From assembly GCF_000247815.1 (NCBI RefSeq), contig NW_004775881.1, positions 635,496 through 699,495 on the forward strand: DNA of 64,000 nt, in the 5' to 3' direction. Both the position numbers and the translations under genes were made by a program. The notes below the pieces were generated by a model. It was not told the DNA's origin. It saw only the letters and a list, made by a program, of their open reading frames with translations, and searched no databases. This DNA is from Ficedula albicollis. Lineage: Eukaryota; Chordata; Aves; Passeriformes; Muscicapidae. Numbering within the stretch: position 1 is the stretch's first letter; every line of letters begins with the position of its first letter. Shown here one piece after another: positions 39,883 to 52,600 of this stretch.

Positions 39883-40663
39883 TGTCCTGGGGTGACTTTG
39901 ATGCCCAATCGTCTGCTCTGTTTGTGTTGGATATTGAGTTCTGCAGCTTTAAGACTGGTTCCAGGAGTGAAGGGGGAGAGAAGAGGTGCAGAATTTGTTG
40001 TCAGAGACTGCACTTGCTCTGCCGCATCCTTCACACAGACTGTGTTGTCTGCAGTGGACAGCAGGAGAGCGCTCTTAGTTTTTGGCTAGCTGAGGTAGAG
40101 AAGTTCCCTGGACTGTTTTTTTGCTCTGCCGCATCCTTCACACAGACTGTGTTGTCTGCAGTGGACAGCAGGAGAGCGCTCTTAGTTTTTGCAGCAGGAG
40201 AGAGCCCTTCTTTGCTTTTAGTTAGTTTTTGGCTAGCTGAGGCAGAGAAGTTACCTGGACTGTTTTATTTTTTTCCCCCTTTTTCTTGGAGTTGTTTGAG
40301 CCTGCTCTGTACTGAAAACCCAGAAGAGCACCCAGAGGTCACACCTGTGGCCCACTAGGCCTGGCCTGGGCTGCGCATCTCCCAGCACTGGAGGGACTGA
40401 TAACAGACTGAGTGAGCCAAGCCGCAACCCATGGAGGAGACTCTTCCGAATTTGTCATCTCTTCAGAGCGGCAAGAGGTTTTGTCGTTTAGTATTGTTCA
40501 TTTTTGTGCTGGGGCATGTTTTGCCTGTTAAATAAACAGTTTTTTCCAATTCTCTCCAAAGAAATATTTTTCCCGAACCAGCTGGGGGAGGGACCACTTG
40601 AATCTGTTTCCTGGAAAAGACCCATTTGGAGGTTTCCTCCTGAATTTGCCCTAAACAAGGACA
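39883..40663 (+). mobile_element. solo LTR of an endogenous retrovirus, plus orientation
   Basis: A 781-bp element starting TGTCCTGGGG and ending AAACAAGGACA, thus TG...CA with short inverted ends. It is flanked by GTGAC / ATGAC, a 5-bp target duplication with one mismatch. An AATAAA at 40531-40536 near the 3' side fixes the orientation as sense to TMEM131L. No gag, pol or env sequence accompanies it. The ends and body resemble an LTR family I recall from songbird genomes, but the family name cannot be assigned. It carries an internal tandem duplication, listed separately. Confidence 0.82.
40014..40265 (+). repeat. 117-bp tandem duplication inside the LTR
   Basis: Copy 1 (40014-40130) and copy 2 (from 40131) both begin TTGCTCTGCCGCATCCTTCA and continue through GACAGCAGGAGAGCGCTCTT. 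Copy 2 contains about 40 extra bases (starting GCAGCAGGAGAGAGCCC) before the shared GGCTAGCTGAGG. It lies upstream of the poly(A) signal. Confidence 0.88.
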
Positions 40664-43600
40664 ATGACATTGTTAGTATTTGGGTTTTGAGGACTTCTGC
40701 AGAAAGGCCTTTGAGGATGCAGTTTTGCAGCTGGCACATTAAGGAACATTTGCACCGGAATAAACTGCTGTACTCAATATGTGAAGTATGCATTCTTGAT
40801 GTGTGATGCATAGTGATTGTCTATGAGAAGGAAAATCCATAAAATACTAGAAGTATGGAATTAAATTAGCCAGGAAGAGGACATTTTCCAGCCTTTTTCT
40901 ATGGCAGGGCATATTTTGCTAGGTATCAACTACTAAAATTCTAAAAATGATGCAGTTGTCTCAGGCATTTCTGTTGAACCTTTGCCTCTGATCACTGGAG
41001 AGTGTTTGACCCTGTGGACTGGAGCTGCTTGGGGCAGTAGATGGTATTGGCTTCCAGTGGGCTCCTGCTAGAGTGTTAGTGCAGCCTGGGAGTGATAATG
41101 GATGCCCAGGACTTTGACCTCTCCTGATTGCTTGGTGGAATTACTTCTAATCCTGTTGTTTTTGCTGTGTCTGTGAAATAGTGCTACAGATGTGGAGGAG
41201 AAATTGAAGATAGAGGTAGCAAGGGAGTAGCTTGCTAGCTGCCCGAGAGAGAGCAAAGCAGTTGAGGTGCACAGACTGCAGAATTGCTAGAGGGTTTAGG
41301 GAATAATTAAGAGATGTAGTTAGGACTTTTGCTTCAGGAAGAATCCAGAGTGGCAGTGGGAGAATGAGCCTGCTTTGCGTTGCGAGGCTGTACATTGCAA
41401 TTTCTCCCTGGTCACAACTTCGGCTCTAGTCAAGAGGCACAAATGAGGTCAGGGGCTGTAGATGGAGTATTAAGACACTTCAGAGGTGACTGACCCTTCC
41501 AAAAAGCCTGTGGTCATTGTACTATAATTTTTGACAGTCCAATGGGAAAGTAGTGCTATGGGACTTGTTCTGTGCTTGTGCACCAGATAACTAGCTTGGG
41601 TGGTGGCTAAGGCAGGAAAAAAAAATTGAAAAATAGGTTAGGATCAATGAGATTTTCTTTTTCCTTCTGCTTTTTTTTTTTTTTTTTACTGAAATGAATA
41701 AAAATTGGTTTTGTGCCAGCAGAAATGTCTGAATATTAAAAAAAGGAAAATATTTATGTTGTATTTATTTTTAAAATATATTTTATTAAAATCAAAGTGA
41801 GTATCCATTTAAAAAGAGTTTCAAAATGAAAAGCTGAAAAGTAGTTCTGAGAGTGTCAGTGAGTGCTTAAGCTGTCTGAAAGGTACCATCTTAATATTTT
41901 CAACCTAAGCTTTTATGGAGTACCACTGATCACTTAGATTGTAATTAAACTTACCCCAAAAGTAAGTCTAAGTCTAACTACATGAAGACTTTTCCTATAA
42001 TATATGCGTGGTCTTAACTTGTAATAGTGAAAGCTACTTTTATTAAGTTTTTAGTGGTTTTTAAAATTTTTGTTTTACAAAAGAAGCAAAAATCCATGTG
42101 TGTATGAAAAAAGAAAATAAAAACTGAGTTTCTTGGAATAAAGCATTTTAGTCCCATTACTGTACTTGCATCAGGTAGCAATTTCTACAGTATGCACAGA
42201 ATGCATGTTTTTAGTGGTTAGCACTAAAACCTTCTTCAATATTGGCTAACTTTTGTTTTTAATTGATAAGTCATGGCTATTGTGCCCCACTTCCACTTTG
42301 TCTAGATCACCAAGGGGCTACTATTTTTGAGTTTTACTGGATGCCTAAATAAATTAAATTTACTTTACATAATCCTTAGAAGTAAAGGAGGAGAATTGAA
42401 ATGAACATACCCACCTGTAACACTTGAATGAAAATCCCTAAAGAAACACCTGTAGGGAGCACAGGATATTGTGAAACTAGACTAAAAGCAGATTACTGAA
42501 AATAATTGCAAGAGGTCAATGAAATTGGAAGTTCTCTTGTAGATAAAGAAACAGATAGTTTCTTCCAAAATAATCAGGGTTGCTTTCCTTTCCTTCCTTA
42601 TGTTTCTGCCAGGCACAGCTAGGGTGGGAGGCTGAGCTCCTGCTGCTTTAGTTGTTTGTCTTTTTTTTATGTGGCAGTTGATTCACTAATGAACTTTGCC
42701 TTGCTGAACTTTGTATTAGATGCTGCTAGTCACAGCTCTTCCTCTGTGCATAGCTTCTTCCACAATACCGATAGTTTTACAAAATTACGATGCTTGCCTG
42801 ATGATACAGGGAGTAAAAAATGTGTTTTGTTTTTTTCCCTGGGACACTGCATGGCAGTGCTGTGTGCTAACAAAGGTTTCAACTATTGTTCATTTCTTTA
42901 TTTCTAAATTGTCTTCAGACATTTCATAAATGAGAGAAGTTGCCCAGGCCAGCTGTACAGTGTGTCACACAAAACTGAGGAGGTGACCCTGTGGTTTTCT
43001 ATGATCATGAAATAATGGCAAATGACAATCTTGCACTTGTTAGCAAAGAGTTGTCAAACTTCTGTCCTCAGGGTAGATCCTACTTGACCTTGATGGAAAT
43101 ACTTTAAAGGTGATGTGTGGCCATATTTAATTACTCTTAGATTTGCTGTTGCAGTCCCACTCATCATCAAAATCTTGTCTGTTTCCATTGAACAAACTTT
43201 GCTGGAATGTGTATATTTCACTTTTGTGCACCCACTGGGCTGGAGGATGTTCATGGCTGGATCAGAGATTCTTTGATCTGTCAGGTCGTGTGCTACCTAA
43301 AATGGACTTTCTCATCTGTGGGTGACAACTTTGAGAAATTAAGGCAGTCTTGGTATGGTAGTTGCAGATTGGTATTCATATGGCTCATGGTGCCTTGAAA
43401 AGTTACACAGGCTTCTATGGAAACACCAGTTTCTGTATTGGTAAAAATAGCAGGCTGGGGCTGTGAGATCATTGTTTGCACAGGGATTAGTGTGTATAGA
43501 GAAATTGTGTTTGTGGATATGTGCTACTGGAGGAAACTTTCTCACGTGTAATTACCTGTTTCAAAAGGACAAACAAATTATGCTTTATATTTTGGTGCCC

Positions 43601-46600
43601 TTTCTTTCTTTCTTTGTCTTCTCTGTTAATAATTTCTCCACTTTCTGTTCTCTGTATCTTCTGCAGATCTCTTGCATACTGTCTTATGACATCTCTATTT
43701 TTTTTTAGCTTCTGTCTGGGCCATGCCTGAAATGGTTGTAGTTTCTGTACAGCTGGAGGAAAGAGGGTGTCTTGCACTCTGTTGCCTAGTGCTGTCCCCT
43801 GCCTTGTGCAGCCCTACAAGTTCTCTGGATTAGAACTACTTTTTTTTTATTGCTAGGTTAACATTTACTTGTGATCATTCTCTGATTGGTTTCCTTGTTG
43901 CTCTCTGATAGCATCAGCTGAAAATGTGCACAGAAGTTCTCACTCAATGTCTACAGCCTGTTGAGTGGGATGGGTGCCCTGTGTCACCTGCAGGATATCA
44001 TCTCTGTTCTGCTTGTCTCACATGGCTCTCAGGGAGCCCCACCCATACTGGTGTGGCACTGGACTGGGCCTTGTGGCATTTTTTTGCTCTTTCCTCAGTC
44101 CTTCAGACTGGCCTCTTCCTGCCCCTGACTTTTGGCCTGCTGTGGGAGTGAGTTGCTGTGTGGTGGTACTGTGCCAGGGCTGACCGTGCTCCTTATCTGC
44201 AGTGCAAGAGGAGCTGGAGACGAGCCCAGCCAGATCTGCTATTCCGCTCACCGTTGGTGAGATGGATGAACAGGTCAGCCCTCAAAAGTGTGGGGCTGAA
44301 ATGGACTGTGTCTTGTGTGTTAGGAGTAATGTCCTCAAGTCTGCGGCTGTGGGGCAGGAGTGGGTTAAAGCATTTGCACTGGGATGATGGATAGCCTGGG
44401 GGACAGCTCATGGGTTTTGGGTGGATGGTGTGGCGAATCACACAGTGGCAGCACTATGTAGACAGTTGCAAGCTGGTGCACACATGTGTGCATAATTTAA
44501 TGTGGGGTTTTTTGTTTGGTTTTTTTTTTTGGCACTTGGTAATCTCCCCATAGCCTGTGCTTTGGGACAGAGCCCACCCAGAATGCATGCCCTTTACAGT
44601 TAGGGCAAGCCTGGTCTGAGCAGGTGGGACAAGGGCATGTGATGTCTTATTTCCCATTGTGTTTGGTTCTGGCTGCAGAGCTGTGAGAGCAGAGACAGAT
44701 CTTGTGGCACAGCCTGCTGGTGTAGTCATTCAGCAAACACATGGGGAAGGTCAGCTTTTAATGCCAGGCCAGTTGCATGCTGCGAAGGCTGTGCAAGTCT
44801 GCTTGAGAACATGGCATTTTTCTTGTTAAACTTAACCTTCCTTGTTTTGAAAAAGGGGATATTGGGTCACGTTTTGTATGTTTAAAGAAGAGGGAAAAAA
44901 AACCAAAGAAAAGCAAAAGTAAACAGTTGCAATGGCATGTTTGTCCGTCTTCATTTGTAAACTTTGTGTCCCCCTAGCCTATATTGCTGCTTCTGTAATA
45001 TAAGTAGTTCAGAATAAGAACTTATGCTTCTACTTTTACATTTTAATACATTAGTAATGGATTACAGATGTCTGTTAATCTCTGGCTAATCCTTCTGACC
45101 TTCTGAAAAATAGGCAGTCTCAGCTCTACATTTACATTTATCTCCTGTGGAGAATTTCCCAGCTTTTTTAAATTATGTGAATGCTAACATCTGATCTAAC
45201 AGAAAGTTAATAATCTCTCTTTTTTACTGTTTTTTGTTGCACTTTTTGATCCCTGAATTCTGCCATATTCTTGCAGCCTGTTTCTCCTCCTGAATTAATG
45301 GAAGACGTGATTGAAGAGCTTTTGTGGGTCCCAGGAAAGGATCCAAAAGGGAATTGCTGTAGAGACTCAGATTTCTAGGTGTTCTAGGGACTGGCTTTGA
45401 GTCACTGCAAGTACTGCTGTTGACCCTGGCACACTTCTTTCAGAGCTGACAGTGGCTGTCAAGTTTGTTTGTTGGTGCACTGAGGTCTGACCTTTCTTGT
45501 GAAGCTGCTTCAATTATTTCTTCAATTTCTGGTTATTATAAAAATAAAATTGAAAAGAAAAGATCATCTGGTATCCTGCTTCCTGCTGGTATTCTTTTTC
45601 TGTTGAGTGTTTCCAAAGAGTTCCTCCGTGGGCAGGATGTGGGGTTGGTGGCATGAGGCAACTCTTCGCAGTCCTTCAGATGCAGGTATTTATTTCTTAT
45701 CAGTGAAGGCAGAAAGAAGTTCAGCAGCCACATGTAACACCAAAATTGGGCTCATACATGTGTATGCGCTTTAATGATATCTCCTGGCATTTGTTGGAGC
45801 AGTGTGTTGTGCTGCTGTTGGGAATACGTTTGGAACAAAGTGGAACTTTGGAGACTTCTTTGACTCCAAGCCAGCAGTCTCAGTACGATGTGTTTACCAC
45901 CGGAGAGAGAAAAAACAGATGCATGCCTGTTGTTTTATTATTTGTGAGGAGGATCCTTTGAATGGCTTCCAAGGTCTTGAGGTTCCTGCATGTTGTGCTG
46001 CCTTTTAACAGGCTATAGTGCACTTGGACAAGAGGTGCAGTTTATACAAGCAATTGAAACCACACGTGCACCGGGTTTTTTAGGCTCTTAGACTTCCTTG
46101 CTGCTTGTGTCAGAGTGCCAAAGTGCACCATGTTCTCAAGGCTTTTCTGGGTGGGAATATGTAAAAGCTGTCAATTACTCCTCTGTTCCAGGCTGGCTGT
46201 TTTATAAACAGGTGTGGTCTATGGGGACATTTCCCTCCTTTGAAACCCATCATCTTCACTTACAGTTTAGTGTTAGCTGTTTTCATTGCACAATATAGCT
46301 GAATCCTGAGAGAGTTGCAGGATAAAAAGCTAAACTAGTTGAATTATACCGAATTATCTGACAATACAGTTTTTTAATTTTCTTGGAGGATAAATCATAG
46401 TGATTCATTAATAAAGCAGTTACATTTGGTAGAAAATAAAAACTGTCATTTTAAGTTTTAAAGTAATTACTTGACTACTGCTTAGAGTATGAAGATGTGC
46501 ATTGCATGAAATATCTCAGTTGTAGTACTAGGTGTCATCCTGAAAGATTTGTTTGCCTTTGCAGTAGTTGATGCAGAAATTACTGTGTGAAGTTGTTTGC

Positions 46601-49600
46601 TCTCAGTCTAACAAGGATTATTAGAAGGGTTCAAAATTGAAATATAAAATGTTTGTCTTTTTACCTTAGAACTCTACCAAAGTTATTGACAAGTGACTGT
46701 CATCATGCACAGAGCTGGACAGTCATGGTTTTGGTGCAGTCTGGGCATCGAGCCCCAGATCCTGGCTGAAGTAATGCCATAGCAGGTCAACTCCTGCCCC
46801 ACGCAATAACCACAAATCCCGAGCATTTTGAAGTAGTGATGCTGTCACTGTACATGAGTGCTGCCCAGTGTGATGGTTGCACTGGTGACTTGATATTAAA
46901 TCTCTGGGTGGAGGGGCAGTGGAGTTCTGCTGTGGGATGTGGCAAGAGGAGACAGGTGGTTTTGTTTCCCCTCATTAAGTTCCCGTTGTCTGACTAGGTG
47001 CCCATCAGTGTTTGTCTCAGACTTCACTGTGAGGTTGCACTGAGTACAGTTTGCTCCCTTTTTCATCCACTCTGGGCTCATCAGTTTGTGTTCTTCGGGG
47101 GCAGAGGCTGTGGCTGCACCTTGGGTCCCACTGGACTTTCTGCTGCAGAAACAAAAGGCACTCGGCAACCACCAGATGTTTCTCTGGGAGTGCTGCTTAC
47201 AGATCATGTCTGCTCTGGTGCACAGGGCTCTCCTCTTCAGACTGATGCCTCTTACCAAAGCTTAGAGCAGTGTGTTGGGTAAGGCAAAACTCAGCTGAAA
47301 CAGGATGCCACCATCCATGCGTGGTTGACTGGCTGGGGAGAGAGGCTGGGCAGCCGGCAAGTTGCACATGGCACTGGAAACTGCTTGGACATGATTCTGA
47401 ACGTCTGGACTAGAATTTAACAGTGGAGGAAGGACAGCGTGTAGTTGCCAGAAAGGCAAAGGCAGGGGGAAGAGTATGGTAACAAGTGAAAAAACGCTGA
47501 AGACTATGAACAGAACAAAGAAAGGCAAAAAGCCGTGCCCTGATAAAAACATCAAGTGAACAAAGATACTGGTAGGTAGGGAACAAATGAGAGCTTGCTC
47601 ATTTCAAGTGATTGGCAAAACTGATAAGGGACAACAGGAGATTTCAGTCTTAACCATGAAGGGAAAGATACACAATAACAAAAGGGAAGTGAAATGAGAG
47701 AAAGGAGGGTGTGACTGATTCATAACTGCTTGCACCTTGGGTAACCACCACCTCAGTTCATTTCAAATTTTTAAGAGTCTGTGCAAAACAGAAACAAGTC
47801 TCTTGACTGTGGATGGCAGATGTGTGCAAGAGTCCTGCTGCACACTTATTTGGTGTTAGCTATTATGCAGTCAGCAAACCAGACCTCACTAGTGACATTG
47901 TAGGTCATCTCCTAGATTTTGCCTACTTAAGTATATTTTGTGCTTAATTACATTGTCCTGTCTACTGCAGTTGTGGGTTAACGTTTTGAAGGTAAGGTTG
48001 TTTGCATGTCAATAAATGTATAGCAGTAAAGACCTGAACGCAGAGATGGTAAATACATGAACCATATATAAGCAAAAACTGTGTAATTTCTTTGTTTTGT
48101 GTTTTAAAAAGTGCTGCCCTCAGCAAGTGAGCAGCCTATAATATTGTAGAATAAGTTTTACAGTTCCTTATTGTGTTGTGAATTTAACAGGCCTGCTCAG
48201 TTTTTGTGCCTGCCTGCTGGTTGTGTGGGCCATGTACATCTCTGGTTTGTGTCCAAATCTCGATTCCTGGCAACTGAAGGAGGGTAGAGAGCTGAAGGGC
48301 CTGTACTTGACCGACTCCTTGACCCATGCTTTACATGCTTTGTTGCTATTAACTGCCTTTCTTCAATAGCTATTGTCTGATTTTTGTCTTGGTGTGTTCC
48401 ATCTTTTATTTGAGGCCTTTGCTGCAAGCCTGCTGCCTGCAGCTTGTGAGGTGCTTGCTGGCTGCTTAGGTATTTCTGTGGCCTGTGGATGACCCAGTTT
48501 CTGCAGCAGTTTAAACTGCCAATTTGAAAAGGGGACATTTCTGGTCTTTGTGAGCATTCTCGGTGTTGCTGGGATAATGTGGTTGATCCCTCAGATGTGG
48601 GTAGTCAGTTTAAAACAAACACACATCCCTGCCCTGGTCTTTCAGTCTTGCTTGGATTTTTTTTTTCTCTCCTTGTAAATAAAAACAATTATTCATGCTT
48701 TCTGGTCATTGAAGCGGTTAGCTGTGTTTTGTTGTTCCTGAAACAATTACTGAAACATTTGCTGTGCAGAGAAGTATATAGACTATATGCTTCCAAATTT
48801 TAAGATGAGAACCTTTACCTTTGTCTCCAAGCTGAGGAAGCTTGTTTGGGACTTGGAAAACTTCGGGTTGTACCATGTCATCTGTGACTTTCCCATGCTG
48901 CCTGCCTTGGTGGTTATGTTGTTCTGGGTTGGGGACAATGACACTTGGTTTGAACACTCATATCTTTATTTTCCCTTTTCCTACTGGAAGCTTGCAAGCT
49001 GTGGAAAGGTAAGATCAGGTGTCAAAAATGTGGCTTTGTGGTAACTGCAAATCCATATTATCTACTGCTGGCCATGGTTTGGGGCAGCACCTTAAGTTTC
49101 TTTATTCCCTCTGTGTTTTTGCTGTATTCCTGCCAAGATTGCATGAAATTGATGTGATTGACGATCTTCCTTACAAAGCTTCCTTACAAAACTTCCTCTT
49201 TTTGTGTAAATTACTGCCATGGAGTGACAGAAGAAGCCTCTTCAGAGGCTGGATGCGCTTTGCCAAGCTTTATGTCTTGCTCTTGGTTCAGATGCATGTC
49301 CATCTGTGTACCCAAATGATCCCATAAGGAGGGGTAAAGTGATGTGTGTCAGTCCTGCTCCTCAGTTCACCCCAGCTGCCCCTCTGCCTATGAGAAGCGC
49401 CTCTGACTTCAGTGGGACCTTTGTGTGAGTTCCCATGTGGGACCATGGCATTAATTTGCTTGACTTGAAGAGCAAGAAGTGTTGAGAGATGTATGGCCAA
49501 GACTAGTTAAATACGCCTTTGGGCTGCAGAGGGATCTTTACTGTGTCTGGATGAGCTTTTACTCTCATGGGCAGCTTGAGAAATCCCATGCAGAATCAAA

Positions 49601-52600
49601 GTGCATCCTTTATTGCAGTGGAAGCAGATGTCTGGTTAGAGGCTTGTCAAGAAACTAAAAATAGCGTTAGCGATGCTTTGCCTTTGGTTTCACAGGTGAA
49701 CATTTCCAGTTAGTGAACTCTGATTAGCTTCCTAGCTTTGAAATAAAGGAGGAAATGCAAGAATCTAGAGGAGATGGAGTTCTAATATTTTACTTGATTG
49801 CATGTACTTTTTTAGTGGATATATAATAATCAAAAGCTGACTTCGTGCTGTTTTTTTCAGCTAATTTTCCTGCTTTTTCTTTCCTCACAGTTATCTTGCT
49901 GAAGGAAGCAATTGCTAACTTGTGGACTTTAAGTGCCCCTTGCTGGAATTCAGAGCCATAACATACCTGAGATTTATTTGGTGGTAGACATTTTGTCAAT
50001 AAACCTGTGAAACAGGGTGTGTTTCATATGGTTCTGCGTTGTATAATAGCAGAACACTGCAGCATTTATACATCAGAGGAAATTGGCTGAGAGCATATGC
50101 TATGCATTGGCTTCAAAAGATCCCAGGTGTTTTGTAATGGCCTGGTGGTTATTGTGATAAGTGTTGCAACTACTAATCCTGGTAATGCAAATTTTTTTTG
50201 TTGTTGTTTTTTGCCAGTTTGAATTTTCCCGTATGAATTTTTTCATATCTGCATGTTTCCTTTAACAAGGTAATCTAGTGAGCTATAAATACACATTAGT
50301 ACTTAGGAGTAGGTCACAAACACGCAGTGAGCATGCTTGTTTTTATTAATAGCACTAAGTCATGGAGCTGTCTTACCATTTTGCACACCACAACCCAGAG
50401 TGACGAGTGACACAAGACAGGAGAGCTCAACAAGCTGCACTGTTCAAAAGGGGCAGCCAGGGAAATTTTGCAGACTATCTGCAGTGGTGTCCTGTCACCA
50501 TGGAGTGTTTACTGGCTTTAGGTGAAAAAGTGGAAATGATCTGATGCTGTGGAGGATTCCCCTTTCTTCTTCTGACTGCAGGAAGGGATGTACTTTGAAG
50601 TAAGTATAACCAGAGTTTTGTATAGGAAGCGAGAAGAGAAAAGCTTTTCATTTGAGAGTAGGTTTTATATGACTGTGCTATTGAAGCATATAGATGATGA
50701 TGAAAATGCACAGTGCTGTCAGTTAATAAAATGCCAGTGAACAATAAAAATACTCTGAAATTTTTTTAATTGATAATGTTCTGCATTTTGTATCCTAAAA
50801 ACAATACCACACATCACATATGGCATAGATTTAGTGAATCAGTGCAGCAGAAGAGAAAGCTTTGTCAAATGATGCCAAAACATCATTTATTTTTAATCAT
50901 TTATTATTAACAAATTTAGGGGGCCTAAAGAGGATATAATACATCCCAGCTGGGAGGATTGAAAACAAGAACAAGAGAATGATCTCCTATGAGATACAGT
51001 GGTGGTGGTTTGGAGCTGAAACTACTTTTTCACTGTTGGTATTTGGCCAGTGACTTTAACTTTTCATCCTGAGGATTGGTAGTAACCCCTGGGGTGTGGG
51101 GGAGCAGTTTAGTTTTCGTGCTGTGTGTAGGATGACTGTGTGACTGCAGCTTCCCCATGCAGCACCATGCTTACAGTACCTTTAAGAGAAGTGTAGGCTT
51201 GCTGCTTCTCCTTATATTTTTATTTGCATCATATAGTCATTCGTATGGTACAGTTTGTGAAAATGCTTTTCAATTGCATGAAAAACTGTATTTTTTAGAA
51301 AACTTATGTAGTTTAAATTTGTGGTAACAAATTTGAAGCATTTGGAGATACTTCAGAAAGTCTTGTATGAAGTTTGATCTGCTAGAAGGGGTAATTAAGT
51401 TTTTAATAAATTTGGCAAACAAAAGTGGCGATAACTTTTGCCTTTACAAAACCGAAACATAGCCCTGAAAAAGCTGGTCTTGGTCTGTTACTCAAGCAAA
51501 TGTTTGGTAAAAGGATTTTGCAAGTGGTGCATGGTTTTAAGTTTTTGAGGGACTTCCCCAGCATCTTAGAGTTTGTAAAATAAATTACTGCCAATGCAGT
51601 GAAACTATATTGGAGTGTTTGCTTTTTTTGCATTTGTAGCATTTGAGGCTGCCTGTTAAAGTGCTGTGGAGATAACTTGTACAGTTTTCCATACTGAGCT
51701 CATTTTCATTGTCTGTCTTCATACATTGGCTTAAACAAGGCATGGTATTGAATACTCATGGGCAAATTACTGTTTTTACAGGTTGATGCTCAAAGATTAT
51801 ACTTTGCTTTAAAAAATTAGACCTGAAATGCACAAAACAGGAAAAAGTGCAAAGTCCAGATTGATGTTTTCCACTACTGGGTATTTTTTGTAGCTTTGAG
51901 ACGTGATCTTAGTGACTTTTCTGTAACTACTTTTCAGGGAAACGGGTGTCAGGTGCACTGTCCAGATCAAGGGAATAAATTTAAAGCGGAAGTTGCTAAT
52001 TTTTAAAGTCCTAGGTCTGAGTTTTCTTGTATTTGCTTAGTTTGCTTTTTAGTTAGCATTCTTTTTTTCTTTTCCAAGCAGGCAAGGCACAGGGAAGGAT
52101 AGTGGGATTTTAGGCACTTAATGGTTTCAGTGTAGAGGTGTCCTATGGACTGTTGAGCTCCAGCAGGCAAAAACAGGCTGTCCTACAGGCCTGTACTCTT
52201 TCATTATAAAATTAAATTAAAAGGCTTGGATTGATGTAAAAACAGCAAAAGGCAGCTCCCACAGGAAGATTATCACTCTTAATTACTGTAGGATGATTAT
52301 CAAGCGGGTCAAGCTTATCAGTGACCACAGAGCTCTTTCATGCATTTTGCCAAACTGCTGTAACTTAAAATGGTTTCTGTCAAGATAGAAGTTTTTGGCT
52401 GTGTCTGATATAGAAAAAGGAAATGGTTGGGTGCAATGAAATTTGACAAGAGTGTAACTTCCTATTACTGTGAGCCCCACAGTGCTTCCTGTCAATGCGT
52501 TCTGCTTTTCTTGAGGTGGGAGCCAGATTCTCATAGCTGGAGGAGAACTAGTTTCCCTGGCATGTGAAACACTTGAAGGAGGAAGGGTTGCTACTTGACA

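Noticed and set aside
48787..49327. Overlapping 85- and 102-codon plus-strand frames in the long intron
   Set aside because: Hydrophobic, low-information sequences in the TMEM131L intron with no similarity to known families and no phase-compatible splice context.
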